The translations under genes and the position numbers were made by a program. A stretch of 64,000 nucleotides of DNA from SAR202 cluster bacterium bin90 (GTDB lineage Bacteria; Chloroflexota; Dehalococcoidia; Lucifugimonadales; JADFKI01): NCBI GenBank assembly GCA_002238855.1, contig MPND01000014.1, forward strand, positions 1-64,000. The letters are read 5' to 3'. The notes under the pieces were generated by a model that saw nothing but the letters and a program-made list of their open reading frames with translations, searched no databases and was not told where the DNA came from. Position 1 is the stretch's first letter, and every line of letters begins with the position of its first letter. Shown here in pieces: positions 32,354 to 40,689 of this stretch.

Positions 32354-33046
32354 ATGAACACCTGCCTCGTCGTACCGTTGGGTCTGGTTGATTTCCAGAC
32401 TGCTTATGACTTGCAGCGGCTGCTGCATGCGCGGGTCGTCGCGGGTGAACTTCCCGACTTGCTTCTTCTGCTTGAGCATCCGCATGTTTATACCCTGGGG
32501 CGCAGGGGGCAAGAATCGGATGTGCTTGCGTCCAAAGACATGCTTTCGCGGCTTGGCGTGGACACCCAACTGGCAGACAGGGGCGGAGAGACTACTTATC
32601 ACGGGCCGGGGCAGCTTGTCGGCTACCCGATAGTCAACCTGCGGCGATTAGGCGTGGGAGTGCGTCAGTATGTGGAGACGCTGGAACAGGTCTTAATCCG
32701 CGCGCTTTCTGAATTTGGCATTGCCGCGCACAGCGAAGGTAAGCCGACGGGCGTTTGGGTGGGCGACAGCAAAATTGCGGCGATTGGGGTGCGCGTGAGT
32801 CGCGGTGTTACGATGCACGGATTCGCGCTCAATGTCAGCCCGGACCTGTCGTTTTTCGAACATATTGTGCCGTGCGGTATGCCCGGAGTTAGCGTAACTT
32901 CAATGTCACAGGAACTGGGGAGTGATGTGGCCGTCTCCGATGTGATGCCAGCATTGGCGCGAGAGTTCGCCAGCGAATTTGGCGTTGCCGTCGAATGGAG
33001 CGGCTTGGACGCCCTTGCAAGCGCTGCTGCAACGATAACGACTTAG
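32354..33046 (+). CDS. lipB: Octanoyltransferase LipB
   Basis: This 230-residue enzyme moves octanoate from acyl carrier protein to lipoyl domains. Key parts are G-R-R-G-Q-E, G-G-x-x-T-Y-H-G-P-G-Q, the catalytic Lys in K-I-A-A-I-G-V, and the catalytic Cys in P-C-G-M-P-G-V-S-V-T-S. It begins 12 nt after E2, so lipoylation is genetically linked to its target. Lipoyl synthase (lipA) is not in the window. The stop overlaps that of the convergent ABC permease by a few bases. Confidence 0.95.
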   Translation: MNTCLVVPLGLVDFQTAYDLQRLLHARVVAGELPDLLLLLEHPHVYTLGRRGQESDVLASKDMLSRLGVDTQLADRGGETTYHGPGQLVGYPIVNLRRLGVGVRQYVETLEQVLIRALSEFGIAAHSEGKPTGVWVGDSKIAAIGVRVSRGVTMHGFALNVSPDLSFFEHIVPCGMPGVSVTSMSQELGSDVAVSDVMPALAREFASEFGVAVEWSGLDALASAAATITT

Positions 33047-33945
33047 AGGAATTGTCCTCGCAGGCGTGGGTCGAGGTAGTCGCGCAGGGCGTCACCTATC
33101 AGAACGACGGCCAGCACGGTGAGCGTCAGGAACACGCCGGGGAAGAATGATATCCAGAAGGCGACCTGCACGTAGCCCTTGCCGGTCGCGACGATATTGC
33201 CCCAGGTAGGGATGAACTCAGGCACGCCCGCGCCGAGGAAGCTCAGGCTTGCCTCGGCGAGGATCGCAGTTGCAAGCGTGAATGTCGCCTGCACCAGCAC
33301 GACGCCGATGGTATTCGGCGCGATGTGCAGGAACAGGATGCGCCACACAGGAGCGCCGATCGACCGCGCGGCTTCGACGAACTGCTCTTCGCGCAGGCTC
33401 AGCACCTGGCCTCTCACGAGGCGCACTTTGCTTGCCGTGCCAGTTACGGACAGGGCGATGATGACATTGGTCACGCTCCCACCGAGCAGCGCTATGAGCG
33501 CAAGCGCGAGCAGTATCGTGGGGAATGCGAGCAAGCCGTCTACGAAGCGCATAAGGATATGGTCGAGCAGTCGGAAGTATCCTGCGAAGAGAGCGATGAC
33601 AAGTCCGAGAACAACCGATATGAAGGTAACCGCGAATCCGACATAGAGGGATACACGGCTTCCCGCTATTACACGGTCGAACACATCTCTTCCAAATGCG
33701 TCGGTGCCGAACCAGTGCTCCGACGATGGTGGCAGCCTCAGATCGGTTGTGGTCTGGGTATAATCCGAGCGCACGATGACCGGTGAGAACACGGTCATCA
33801 GCAGTATCGCCGCCAGTATCACCACGCCAATCAACACATTGGGATTGCTGCGCGTAATGACAATGAACGCGTCGAAGAAGCGGCGCACACGCGCTCCCGC
33901 ACTTGGCGCTAGCCTTATGGATGGCTGTTCCTGCTGCGTTGCCAT
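33043..33945 (-). CDS. ABC transporter permease, DppC/OppC type
   Basis: This 300-residue permease of a peptide/nickel-type importer has about six membrane segments. It carries the conserved N-terminal S-x-H-W-F-G-T-D-x-F-G-R-D-V-F-D-R loop and the EAA motif region (E-A-A-R-S-I-G-A-P ... F-L-H-I-A-P-N). It overlaps the preceding dppB-type gene as TAATG and is the last gene of the transport operon. No ATPase genes (DppD/F) lie next to it, so they must be encoded elsewhere. Confidence 0.9.
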   Translation of the reverse strand: MATQQEQPSIRLAPSAGARVRRFFDAFIVITRSNPNVLIGVVILAAILLMTVFSPVIVRSDYTQTTTDLRLPPSSEHWFGTDAFGRDVFDRVIAGSRVSLYVGFAVTFISVVLGLVIALFAGYFRLLDHILMRFVDGLLAFPTILLALALIALLGGSVTNVIIALSVTGTASKVRLVRGQVLSLREEQFVEAARSIGAPVWRILFLHIAPNTIGVVLVQATFTLATAILAEASLSFLGAGVPEFIPTWGNIVATGKGYVQVAFWISFFPGVFLTLTVLAVVLIGDALRDYLDPRLRGQFL

Positions 33946-34886
33946 TAGTAGCGAATCCTGGGGTCGAGGTATGCGTAGAAGATGTCGATTACGAGATTAA
34001 TCATCACGTAGGCGGTTGCTACGACCATCATCATCGCCTGAATTATGGGGAAGTCTCGCCTGATGATCGCCTCTATCAGCATTCTACCGAGTCCGGGTAT
34101 CGCGAAGATAGACTCGGTTACCACGAAGCCGGTAGCGAGGCTTGCTATAGATGCGCCGATGACAGTTACAACAGGAATCGAGGCGGGACGGAATGCGTGG
34201 CGCATGTACACCGCCAACTCGCGCAGTCCCTTCGCGCGCGCAGTCCTTACAAAATCTTCGCGCAGCACATCGAGCATCGCCGAGCGGGTGATCCTGGATA
34301 TGAACGCCGACGACAAGATGCTATTGACCGCCACCGGCAGGAACATGCTGTGAATGTGCGAGAATAACCCGTCTCCGATGGGACGGTAGCCTAGCGCGGG
34401 GAACCATCCCAAGTTCACGGCGAAGACCCATATCAGTATGAACGCCAGCCAGAATCCGGGAGCGGAAAAGCCCAGCACGGCGAAGAACATGAAGCCCCGG
34501 TCGACGGCAGTCCCCGCTTTCCACGCCGATATGACACCTATGGAAATGCCCAGCAGCGTGGACAGGACGATTACCTGAACGCCAAGCGAAATCGTCGGCT
34601 GCAGGCGTGGAGCCATCAGGGAAGTTATGGATTTCTTGGAGAATATCGAAGTGCCAAGGTCACCCTGCGCGAGGCGTCCGATCCACCTGACAAATTGAAT
34701 GTGGATGGGTTGGTCCGTGCCCAACTGCGCTCTGATGCGCTCCAGGTCTTCAACCGTGGCTTCGTCGCCGCCGATAATCGCTGCCGGGTCGCCAGGTGCG
34801 ATGTGGATGATGGAGAAGGTGATGACTCCGACAACGGCGATGACGGGTATGGCGGACAGAATGCGAACCAGTGTGTAGCGCCACAT
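33945..34886 (-). CDS. ABC transporter permease, DppB/OppB type
   Basis: This 313-residue inner-membrane permease begins with the typical first helix (R-I-L-S-A-I-P-V-I-A-V-V-G-V) followed by the A-P-G-D-P-A loop, and carries the cytoplasmic EAA loop (R-T-A-R-A-K-G-L, then H-A-F-R-P-A) that contacts the ATPase. It forms the heteromeric channel with the DppC-type protein that follows with a TAATG overlap. The substrate-binding protein gene lies upstream on the same strand, separated by a terminator-like hairpin. Confidence 0.92.
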   Translation of the reverse strand: MWRYTLVRILSAIPVIAVVGVITFSIIHIAPGDPAAIIGGDEATVEDLERIRAQLGTDQPIHIQFVRWIGRLAQGDLGTSIFSKKSITSLMAPRLQPTISLGVQVIVLSTLLGISIGVISAWKAGTAVDRGFMFFAVLGFSAPGFWLAFILIWVFAVNLGWFPALGYRPIGDGLFSHIHSMFLPVAVNSILSSAFISRITRSAMLDVLREDFVRTARAKGLRELAVYMRHAFRPASIPVVTVIGASIASLATGFVVTESIFAIPGLGRMLIEAIIRRDFPIIQAMMMVVATAYVMINLVIDIFYAYLDPRIRY

Positions 34887-34972
34887 CCGCTTCGTTACGC
34901 TCCTTTGTCAGAATCTGCGAGTGAACAGAAGAGCAAATCCGCGTTCCGTTCCCAACCGCAATGATAAACGCA

Positions 34973-35000
34973 GCGGGGGCAGGTGTGAAACTGCCCCCGC
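34973..35000 (-). terminator. Terminator/attenuator hairpin between the substrate-binding protein and permease genes
   Basis: GCGGGGGCAG (34973-34982) and CTGCCCCCGC (34991-35000) pair perfectly over 10 bp with an 8-nt loop. On the minus strand TGCGTTTATC follows. It stands between the binding-protein gene and the permeases, so it could keep permease expression below that of the binding protein. Confidence 0.7.
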
Positions 35001-35030
35001 CAATCAATTCATTAAGTTAAGTCTGTTCGG

Positions 35031-36878
35031 TTATTCGACGAGCCACTTGTCGAAAGGCTTCTGCTGCGCCGATCCGCCGTTGACGATTCCCTGCACCTTG
35101 GTGCTGGCTGCCCAGCGGCTGAAGAATTCACCAACCTGAAGGAAGATGGCATCCTCGTAGAAGTGCTCGTGGAACTCGTTGTTCAGCGCAATCTGCTCTT
35201 CTTCCGTGGTTGCGCGTGCCAGGCGGGAATAAATCTCACGCTGCTTCTCGGTCGTGTCCTGGTAGTTGTTGAACCAGGCGTCGTACTGAAGCTCGGAGAA
35301 CAGCAGGTGTCCAACGGGGCCGGAGCGCACGGTAACGCCGCTCCAGGTGTGGAAGAACTCCCAATCATCGGGGCGGGCGCGCTGCGCTACCATCGTCGCC
35401 CAGTCCATTACCTGGAACTCAACATCGAATCCGAGCGCCTCAAGCACTTCGCGGCTGACCTGTGCGGCGGCGTGTGCGGGCTGCCTGTCGGCAGGGTCCA
35501 TCAGGCGCACATGCGCGCCGGTTACGCCTGCCTCTTCAAGAAGCGCCTTGGCTTCCTCGAGGTTCTGCGCGTAGTAGTTGCCTTCCGAGCCGGAAGTTGT
35601 TTCCCACTTCGTGCCGCACTGCAGAAGCGAGGGGCATAGGCGCGTGAAGGCGGGGTCGCCCGTCGCGAGGGTCAGTGCCTTCTGGTTGTCATAGGCCTTG
35701 ATCATTGCCTGCCGTGCGAGCTTGTTGTCGAATGGCGGGCGCACATGGTTGAAGTGGCCGAGTAGCCTGAACGGCGGGTTGTCGTACAGGGCGACCTCTG
35801 GGTCGGCTTCCAGGCGCGACAGCAGCTCCGCCGGGAACTCCTGAACTATGTGAACCTCACGCGTCTGGAGGGCTGCTACACGGGTCGTCTGGTCGGGTAC
35901 CTCGATGTACACCATCCTGTCAACATAGGCGGTGTGTCCGCCTGAAGTGCCGCTGGCAGGGCTGGGATGCGGGGCGTAGTCCTCGTATCTCACTGCGCTC
36001 CAGCGGTCGCCGGGGAGCCACTCTTCGAAGATGAAGGGGCCGGTTCCGTTGGGCGGGCCCTCTGCGGATTCGTTGGCTGTGTAGTTGTCGTACCAGTCTG
36101 CGGTAACGAGGCGGGGACCGAAGCCCTGTGGGCCAATTGCGTCGATGACGAGTCCGGTACCTTCTCTCAGGTTAAGGCTGAAGTGCTTGTCGTCAACAAT
36201 CGTGAAGAAGTCTTCAAATTCGCCGTCGCCCGCGCCGAACTCGTTGCGGACCAGCCTGAGAATGGGCGCTCGGTCCTTCTGGCGGTTCAATGTTCCCTGA
36301 ACCTGCTCGGTGGTCAGGGGGGTTCCGTCGTGGAACTTGATGCCGTCGCGGATCTTGAATGTCCATGACAGGTTGTCGTCGCTGCTCTCCCAGCTTTCGA
36401 CAATCAATGGGCCGATGCCGTAGTCGCTGGTGTACTCGAAGAGACCTTCGAGAATGGTGTTCGAGACATTACCGGTACCGGACGCTGTCGTCCAGAGCGG
36501 GTCGAATGATTGAATGCTGCCTGCCGCCACTATGCGGAGGGTTCCACCCATCTGCGCTTCGTCAGACGACATCATCATCGCGGGCTGCCGTGTCTGCTGC
36601 TGCGGAACGGGAGCGAGCTGAGGCGCCTGAGGTGTGGGTAGCGCTTGTGCCATTGCAGGCGCGGCAGGTGCTGCCGGAGCTGGCATTGCAGGGGCTGCTG
36701 GCATTGCGGGTGCCTGTGCAGGTGCCGGAGCGGGTGCCACTGCAGGTGCCGCCGCAGGTTGCGGTGCCGGCTGCTGCACAGGGGCAGGGCTGGAACACGC
36801 AATTGCTCCAATTGTCGCTATCGCCGCTAAGGGCAATAACCAAGATAGGCTTTTCTTCCTATCGCGAATGAAATTCAT
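35031..36878 (-). CDS. ABC transporter substrate-binding protein, family 5 (peptide/nickel type), lipoprotein
   Basis: This 615-residue binding protein has a signal peptide ending in the lipobox-like A-I-A-C near residue 27, so it is probably anchored on the outside of the membrane. An unusual Ala/Pro/Gln-rich linker follows (about 30-90). The SBP_bac_5 domain starts near residue 95 (G-G-T-L-R-I-V), with W-T-F-K-I-R-D-G-I-K-F-H-D-G-T-P-L near 170. I chose ATG 36878, because AAGGAG lies about 8 nt before it; the frame extends to 36917. It delivers oligopeptides or similar solutes to the permeases that follow. A clear promoter lies at 36941-36969. Confidence 0.9.
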   Translation of the reverse strand: MNFIRDRKKSLSWLLPLAAIATIGAIACSSPAPVQQPAPQPAAAPAVAPAPAPAQAPAMPAAPAMPAPAAPAAPAMAQALPTPQAPQLAPVPQQQTRQPAMMMSSDEAQMGGTLRIVAAGSIQSFDPLWTTASGTGNVSNTILEGLFEYTSDYGIGPLIVESWESSDDNLSWTFKIRDGIKFHDGTPLTTEQVQGTLNRQKDRAPILRLVRNEFGAGDGEFEDFFTIVDDKHFSLNLREGTGLVIDAIGPQGFGPRLVTADWYDNYTANESAEGPPNGTGPFIFEEWLPGDRWSAVRYEDYAPHPSPASGTSGGHTAYVDRMVYIEVPDQTTRVAALQTREVHIVQEFPAELLSRLEADPEVALYDNPPFRLLGHFNHVRPPFDNKLARQAMIKAYDNQKALTLATGDPAFTRLCPSLLQCGTKWETTSGSEGNYYAQNLEEAKALLEEAGVTGAHVRLMDPADRQPAHAAAQVSREVLEALGFDVEFQVMDWATMVAQRARPDDWEFFHTWSGVTVRSGPVGHLLFSELQYDAWFNNYQDTTEKQREIYSRLARATTEEEQIALNNEFHEHFYEDAIFLQVGEFFSRWAASTKVQGIVNGGSAQQKPFDKWLVE

Positions 36879-36940
36879 GTACGAAACTCCTTGATATGCT
36901 GAAGTGGAGGCACACATTGGTACCCCTTATCTGATACACA

Positions 36941-36969
36941 ATTATGAGTGCGTTGCAGCATGTAGTCAA
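36941..36969 (-). promoter_or_regulatory. Sigma70-type promoter for the ABC importer operon
   Basis: On the minus strand TTGACT (36964-36969) is followed after 17 bp by CATAAT (36941-36946), about 63 bp before the chosen ATG at 36878. Confidence 0.6.
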
Positions 36970-36994
36970 CGAATTAAGCATATTTCAGACACAT

Positions 36995-37747
36995 CTAGGT
37001 ATCGCGGCGCATCATGCTGAAGCTCTGTGAAGTGGGACCCTTGTCGGGCTGAGTGGCTATGAATAGCGCCATAGGAACGACATCCTCTGCCTCCTTCACC
37101 CATTCGCTGGTGATGGTGTTGACGCCGGTGCCTTCCCGTTCCCAGGAGGCGATTGCGCCTGGTGTCAAGACTGGGCCGGGAACGAGTTCGTTCACGCTGA
37201 TGTTGTGCTCCCAGAGTTCCTGCGCGAGAACACGGGTAAGCATCCAGGAGCCAGCCTTGGCGCAGGCGTATGCGGAGGTGTTGGGGCGGCCATTGTGGCC
37301 GATGCCGGAGCCGATGGTGATCATCTTTCCGCCGCCGCGCTCCTTGAGATATGGGATAGCGCTCCTGGCTGTGAAGTATGCGCCCTTCAGGTTGAGGTCT
37401 ATGGTGGCAACCCAGCCCTCAGGGTCACTCTCAGCGATGGGACCGGCTCCTATATTTCCACCCGCATTTATGACAACGATGTCGATGCCGCCGAATGCGT
37501 CGGCTGCTGCCTTGTTCATTCGCTCCACATCGTCGTAACTGGTCACGTCGGTCTGAACTGTGATTGCGTTTCCGCCTGCACTCCTGATTTCCTCGACAAC
37601 TTCCTCGATTTCAGTGGTCGTGCGGGCGGCGCAGCAGACGGATGCACCCTCTGCAGCGTAGCCAATTGAGATCGCGCGTCCGATGCCCCTGCCTGCGCCT
37701 GTGATAACGGCAACTTTGCCCTCTAATCGGCGTTGTGAATCTGCCAT
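36995..37747 (-). CDS. SDR family oxidoreductase
   Basis: This 250-residue short-chain dehydrogenase/reductase has the NAD(P)-binding T-G-A-G-R-G-I-G near the N-terminus, N-A-G-G and the catalytic S ... Y-x-x-x-K (Ser and Tyr in S-A-Y-A-C-A-K). It probably oxidises or reduces an alcohol/ketone; the substrate is unknown. A TATAAT-type -10 (37791-37796, minus strand) lies 44 bp before the start, within the GCCACTATAAT sequence also seen before the monooxygenase at 27126. The gene is alone. Confidence 0.9.
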   Translation of the reverse strand: MADSQRRLEGKVAVITGAGRGIGRAISIGYAAEGASVCCAARTTTEIEEVVEEIRSAGGNAITVQTDVTSYDDVERMNKAAADAFGGIDIVVINAGGNIGAGPIAESDPEGWVATIDLNLKGAYFTARSAIPYLKERGGGKMITIGSGIGHNGRPNTSAYACAKAGSWMLTRVLAQELWEHNISVNELVPGPVLTPGAIASWEREGTGVNTITSEWVKEAEDVVPMALFIATQPDKGPTSQSFSMMRRDT

Positions 37748-37790
37748 GTTGTACTTTACCTCCAGCCATATTGGTCGGTGTGATGGGAAG

Positions 37791-37796
37791 ATTATA
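37791..37796 (-). promoter_or_regulatory. Promoter -10 (TATAAT) of the SDR gene
   Basis: TATAAT on the minus strand, within GCCACTATAAT, 44 bp before the SDR ATG. No good -35 is seen, so this is a weak call by itself; the shared surrounding bases with 27187-27192 raise it. Confidence 0.4.
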
Positions 37797-37847
37797 GTGG
37801 CGGCTGAAATTGATGTACAGAATAGGTATTTTCGCAGAATTTGGGGT

Positions 37848-37876
37848 TTGACACGCTGTAATTCCGTTCATATACT
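37848..37876 (+). promoter_or_regulatory. Sigma70-type promoter for DUF1800/DUF1501 module 2
   Basis: TTGACA (37848-37853) is a perfect -35, followed after 17 bp by TATACT (37871-37876). The transcript would start near 37883 and leave a leader of about 107 nt before the ATG at 37990. This is the best promoter match in the window and indicates strong expression of the module. Confidence 0.65.
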
Positions 37877-37989
37877 GACATTGAGTAATTGGGGTGGAAA
37901 CGTAACCGCAATTAGACTGGTAAGAGCGTAGATTACGATCGATTAAATGACTCTTCGGAATGGACGCACATCAGGCAGGAGGTAGCTGA

Positions 37990-39396
37990 ATGGCCCACAA
38001 AGATGACATTGCGTTGATGGCACATTTGATGCGACGCGCCGGCTTCGGGGCGACGCGAGACCAACTGGAAAAGTATGTTGCTCAAGGCTATGAGGCGACC
38101 GTGGAAGAACTGCTTCATCCGGAGGCGCAGGAGCCTGTGGATAGGTTTGAATTGCTGCGCTACCATCCGTGGTCCTGGAAGCCGGGGACGATTCAGGGCA
38201 CGGGCCATGCGACCTGGCTCTATCATATGATCAACACGAATGCTCCGCTGCAGGAGAAGATGGCAGTCTTCTGGCACGGCATCTTCGCGACAGGCGTCTC
38301 GAAGGTGGATCACTGGGACGAAATCCTTGACATGATTGACATGCTCCGCGAGAAGGGCATGGGCAACTACAAGGATATCCTGATGGCGATTGCCCAGGAC
38401 CCGGCGATGATCTACTGGCTGGACAATAACGAGAACCACGCGGACGCTCCGAACGAGAACTGGGGCCGCGAGCTTCTCGAACTGTTCAGCATGGGGCAGG
38501 GCAACTATACCGAGACCGATGTATTCGAGTGCTCCCGCGCGTTTACAGGCTGGACGATTACACCGAAGCTTCCGCGCTTCCCGATGGGACGCTTCGACTG
38601 GTACTTCGAGTACCGCGAGGACGATCATGACGAGGGCGAGAAGTCCTTCCTCGGCTATACGGGTAACTTCAATGGCGAGGACATAATCGACATCATCTGC
38701 CAGCAACCCGCGACACCCCGCTTCATCGCGCGCCACCTGTACAACTTCTTCGTGGCGGATGAGGCGCAGGTTCCGGCGTGGCAGAATGTACCGCCGGTGG
38801 ATCCGGATGCAATCAAGACGCTTTCGGACGCCTTCGTTGATTCCGAGTACGACATGACGGCAGTGCTGCGAGTGCTGTTCAACTCCGACTTCTTCAAGGA
38901 TGCTCGCTTCAGCCGAATCAAGAGTCCCGTCGAGGTCGTGGTGAATACGCTGCGCTTCGTGGGCGGGCATGAGTTCCCGGCGCCGGGTATTGGCAACCTG
39001 GGCAGGCAGATGGGCTATATGGGCCAGGAAGTGCTGAACCCGCCGAGTGTGGAGGGCTGGCATACGGGACGTGAGTGGATCAACAGCGGTTCGCTGATGC
39101 GGCGCATCAACTTCGTTGCTGACTTGGTGGGCGACACATCGCTTCCGGGCGTTCAGTCCATCGTCGGTAGGCTTCAGGATGCGGGCGATGTCTCGACGGG
39201 CGAGTTTGTGGACACATGCCTCGACCTGATGGGGCCGCTGGACCTTGCCTCTGCAACGCGGCAGGAGCTTATCGATCACGCTGACCTTGACGGCGACCTG
39301 AAGTGGGGCAGTGACGAGGAGAACGAATTCGCTACGATGCGCGTCAGCGAGATGCTTCAGCTGATCGTATCGCTGAGGGACTACCAGTACGCCTAA
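37990..39396 (+). CDS. DUF1800 family protein, module 2
   Basis: This 468-residue paralogue of the protein at 12518 shares H-L-M-R-R-A-G-F-G-A-T, W-L-D-N-N-E-N-H, N-E-N-W-G-R-E-L-L-E-L-F-S-M-G, A-F-T-G-W, F-N-G-E-D-I-I-D-I-I and P-P-S-V-E-G-W. There is no signal peptide and the start is well set by AGGAGG upstream. A strong promoter at 37848 precedes it. A DUF1501 gene follows after 65 bp. No enzymatic function is known for the family. Confidence 0.88.
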   Translation: MAHKDDIALMAHLMRRAGFGATRDQLEKYVAQGYEATVEELLHPEAQEPVDRFELLRYHPWSWKPGTIQGTGHATWLYHMINTNAPLQEKMAVFWHGIFATGVSKVDHWDEILDMIDMLREKGMGNYKDILMAIAQDPAMIYWLDNNENHADAPNENWGRELLELFSMGQGNYTETDVFECSRAFTGWTITPKLPRFPMGRFDWYFEYREDDHDEGEKSFLGYTGNFNGEDIIDIICQQPATPRFIARHLYNFFVADEAQVPAWQNVPPVDPDAIKTLSDAFVDSEYDMTAVLRVLFNSDFFKDARFSRIKSPVEVVVNTLRFVGGHEFPAPGIGNLGRQMGYMGQEVLNPPSVEGWHTGREWINSGSLMRRINFVADLVGDTSLPGVQSIVGRLQDAGDVSTGEFVDTCLDLMGPLDLASATRQELIDHADLDGDLKWGSDEENEFATMRVSEMLQLIVSLRDYQYA

Positions 39397-39461
39397 ACAG
39401 GCGCATATCAAAGACATAACAGACTAAGACATAACAGGCTGAGACTTAGGGGGAATTAAAG

Positions 39462-40595
39462 ATGACGACAGCGCAGAAAGACCCGGTCGTGGTGGTTGTG
39501 CAGCTTTCGGGCGGTAACGACTACCTGAATACGGTGATTCCGTACAACAACGAGATCTACTACGACAATCGCCCGACGGTCGGGATTCCGCAGGAGCAGG
39601 TGCTTCACCTCAACGACGAGATCGGGCTGCATCCTCAGATGGGCGCCATCCGCGACCTGTACAATCAGGGCAATGTCGCCATCGTACATGGCGTGGGCTA
39701 CGAGAATTCTCCGCGCTCACACTTCCGCTCGATGGACATCTGGCACACCTGCGAGCCGGACGATGTTGGCACAGAGGGCTGGCTGGGCAAGGTCATCCAG
39801 AACATTGACCCCAACAAGGAGAATGTTGTAACGGGCGTGAGCTTCGGGCCGAGCATGTTCCGCGCGATGGCGGTTCCGGGCGTGCCGGTTGCATGCGTCG
39901 AGGACCTGAACAACTATGGCTTGATGCCCGGTATCAACGCCGAGGAGCAGCGGCAGAAGATCCTGAACAGGTTCTCGCGGCTGTACGGGCAGGCAATCGG
40001 GCGAGGGCCTGTCATGGAGTTCCTCGGGCAGACCGGTCTGGACGCATTGCAGGGCGCGGACATCCTGAAGGTCGCGCCGGAGCGCTACTCGTCAGACATC
40101 GAGTACGCGGACACTACGCTTGCGAAGAAGCTCAAGGGCATCGCGCAGGTACACATGGCAGGGCTTGGGTCGCGCGTCTTCTACTGCGACCACGGCAGCT
40201 TCGACTCGCATGCGGGTCAGCCGAACATGCTCGCCGGCCTGTGGGACGATCTCTCGACCGCGATCAACGACTTCTTCGACGACCTGCGAGCACACGATGC
40301 TTCCGACAATGTGGTCATGGTGCTCTTCTCCGAATTCGGACGGCGCACCCATGACAACGGCTCGGGCACCGATCACGGCGCAGCGGGCGCAGTCATGGTC
40401 ATCGGCGACAATGTGAAGGGTGGAGAGTACGGCGAGTACCCGTCGCTCCGGCCCGAGGACCTGGAGCAGGGCGATGTGGTCCCCAATGTCGATTTCCGCA
40501 GCATCTATTCCACGCTGGTCGAGGACTGGATGAAGATGGACTCCAAGGAGATCGTAGGCGGGCAGTTCGAGAAACTCGGATTCATCGCCAACTAG
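39462..40595 (+). CDS. DUF1501 family protein, module 2
   Basis: This 377-residue paralogue of the protein at 13967 has Q-L-S-G-G-N-D-Y-L-N-T near the N-terminus, H-F-R-S-M-D-I-W-H-T, G-S-F-D-S-H and F-G-R-R-T-H-D-N-G-S-G-T-D-H-G. The fold is that of the alkaline phosphatase/sulfatase superfamily, but the usual Tat signal is missing here too (M-T-T-A-Q-K-D-P-V-V-V-V-V). Probably cotranscribed with the DUF1800 gene upstream and two NHL genes downstream. Confidence 0.88.
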   Translation: MTTAQKDPVVVVVQLSGGNDYLNTVIPYNNEIYYDNRPTVGIPQEQVLHLNDEIGLHPQMGAIRDLYNQGNVAIVHGVGYENSPRSHFRSMDIWHTCEPDDVGTEGWLGKVIQNIDPNKENVVTGVSFGPSMFRAMAVPGVPVACVEDLNNYGLMPGINAEEQRQKILNRFSRLYGQAIGRGPVMEFLGQTGLDALQGADILKVAPERYSSDIEYADTTLAKKLKGIAQVHMAGLGSRVFYCDHGSFDSHAGQPNMLAGLWDDLSTAINDFFDDLRAHDASDNVVMVLFSEFGRRTHDNGSGTDHGAAGAVMVIGDNVKGGEYGEYPSLRPEDLEQGDVVPNVDFRSIYSTLVEDWMKMDSKEIVGGQFEKLGFIAN

Positions 40596-40689
40596 ATTGT
40601 CATATCGTAGGAGGGCAGTCGCACGTCTGGTGAGTCAAGTGGTTTGACGAACCGAAGACTGAATCTCCGAGTAGTAGGGAGCAGAATAT

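Noticed and set aside
37933-39417. 494-codon antisense frame over DUF1800 module 2
   Set aside because: Arg/His-rich shadow of a GC-rich gene with no domain; the sense frame has clear DUF1800 motifs and an SD sequence.
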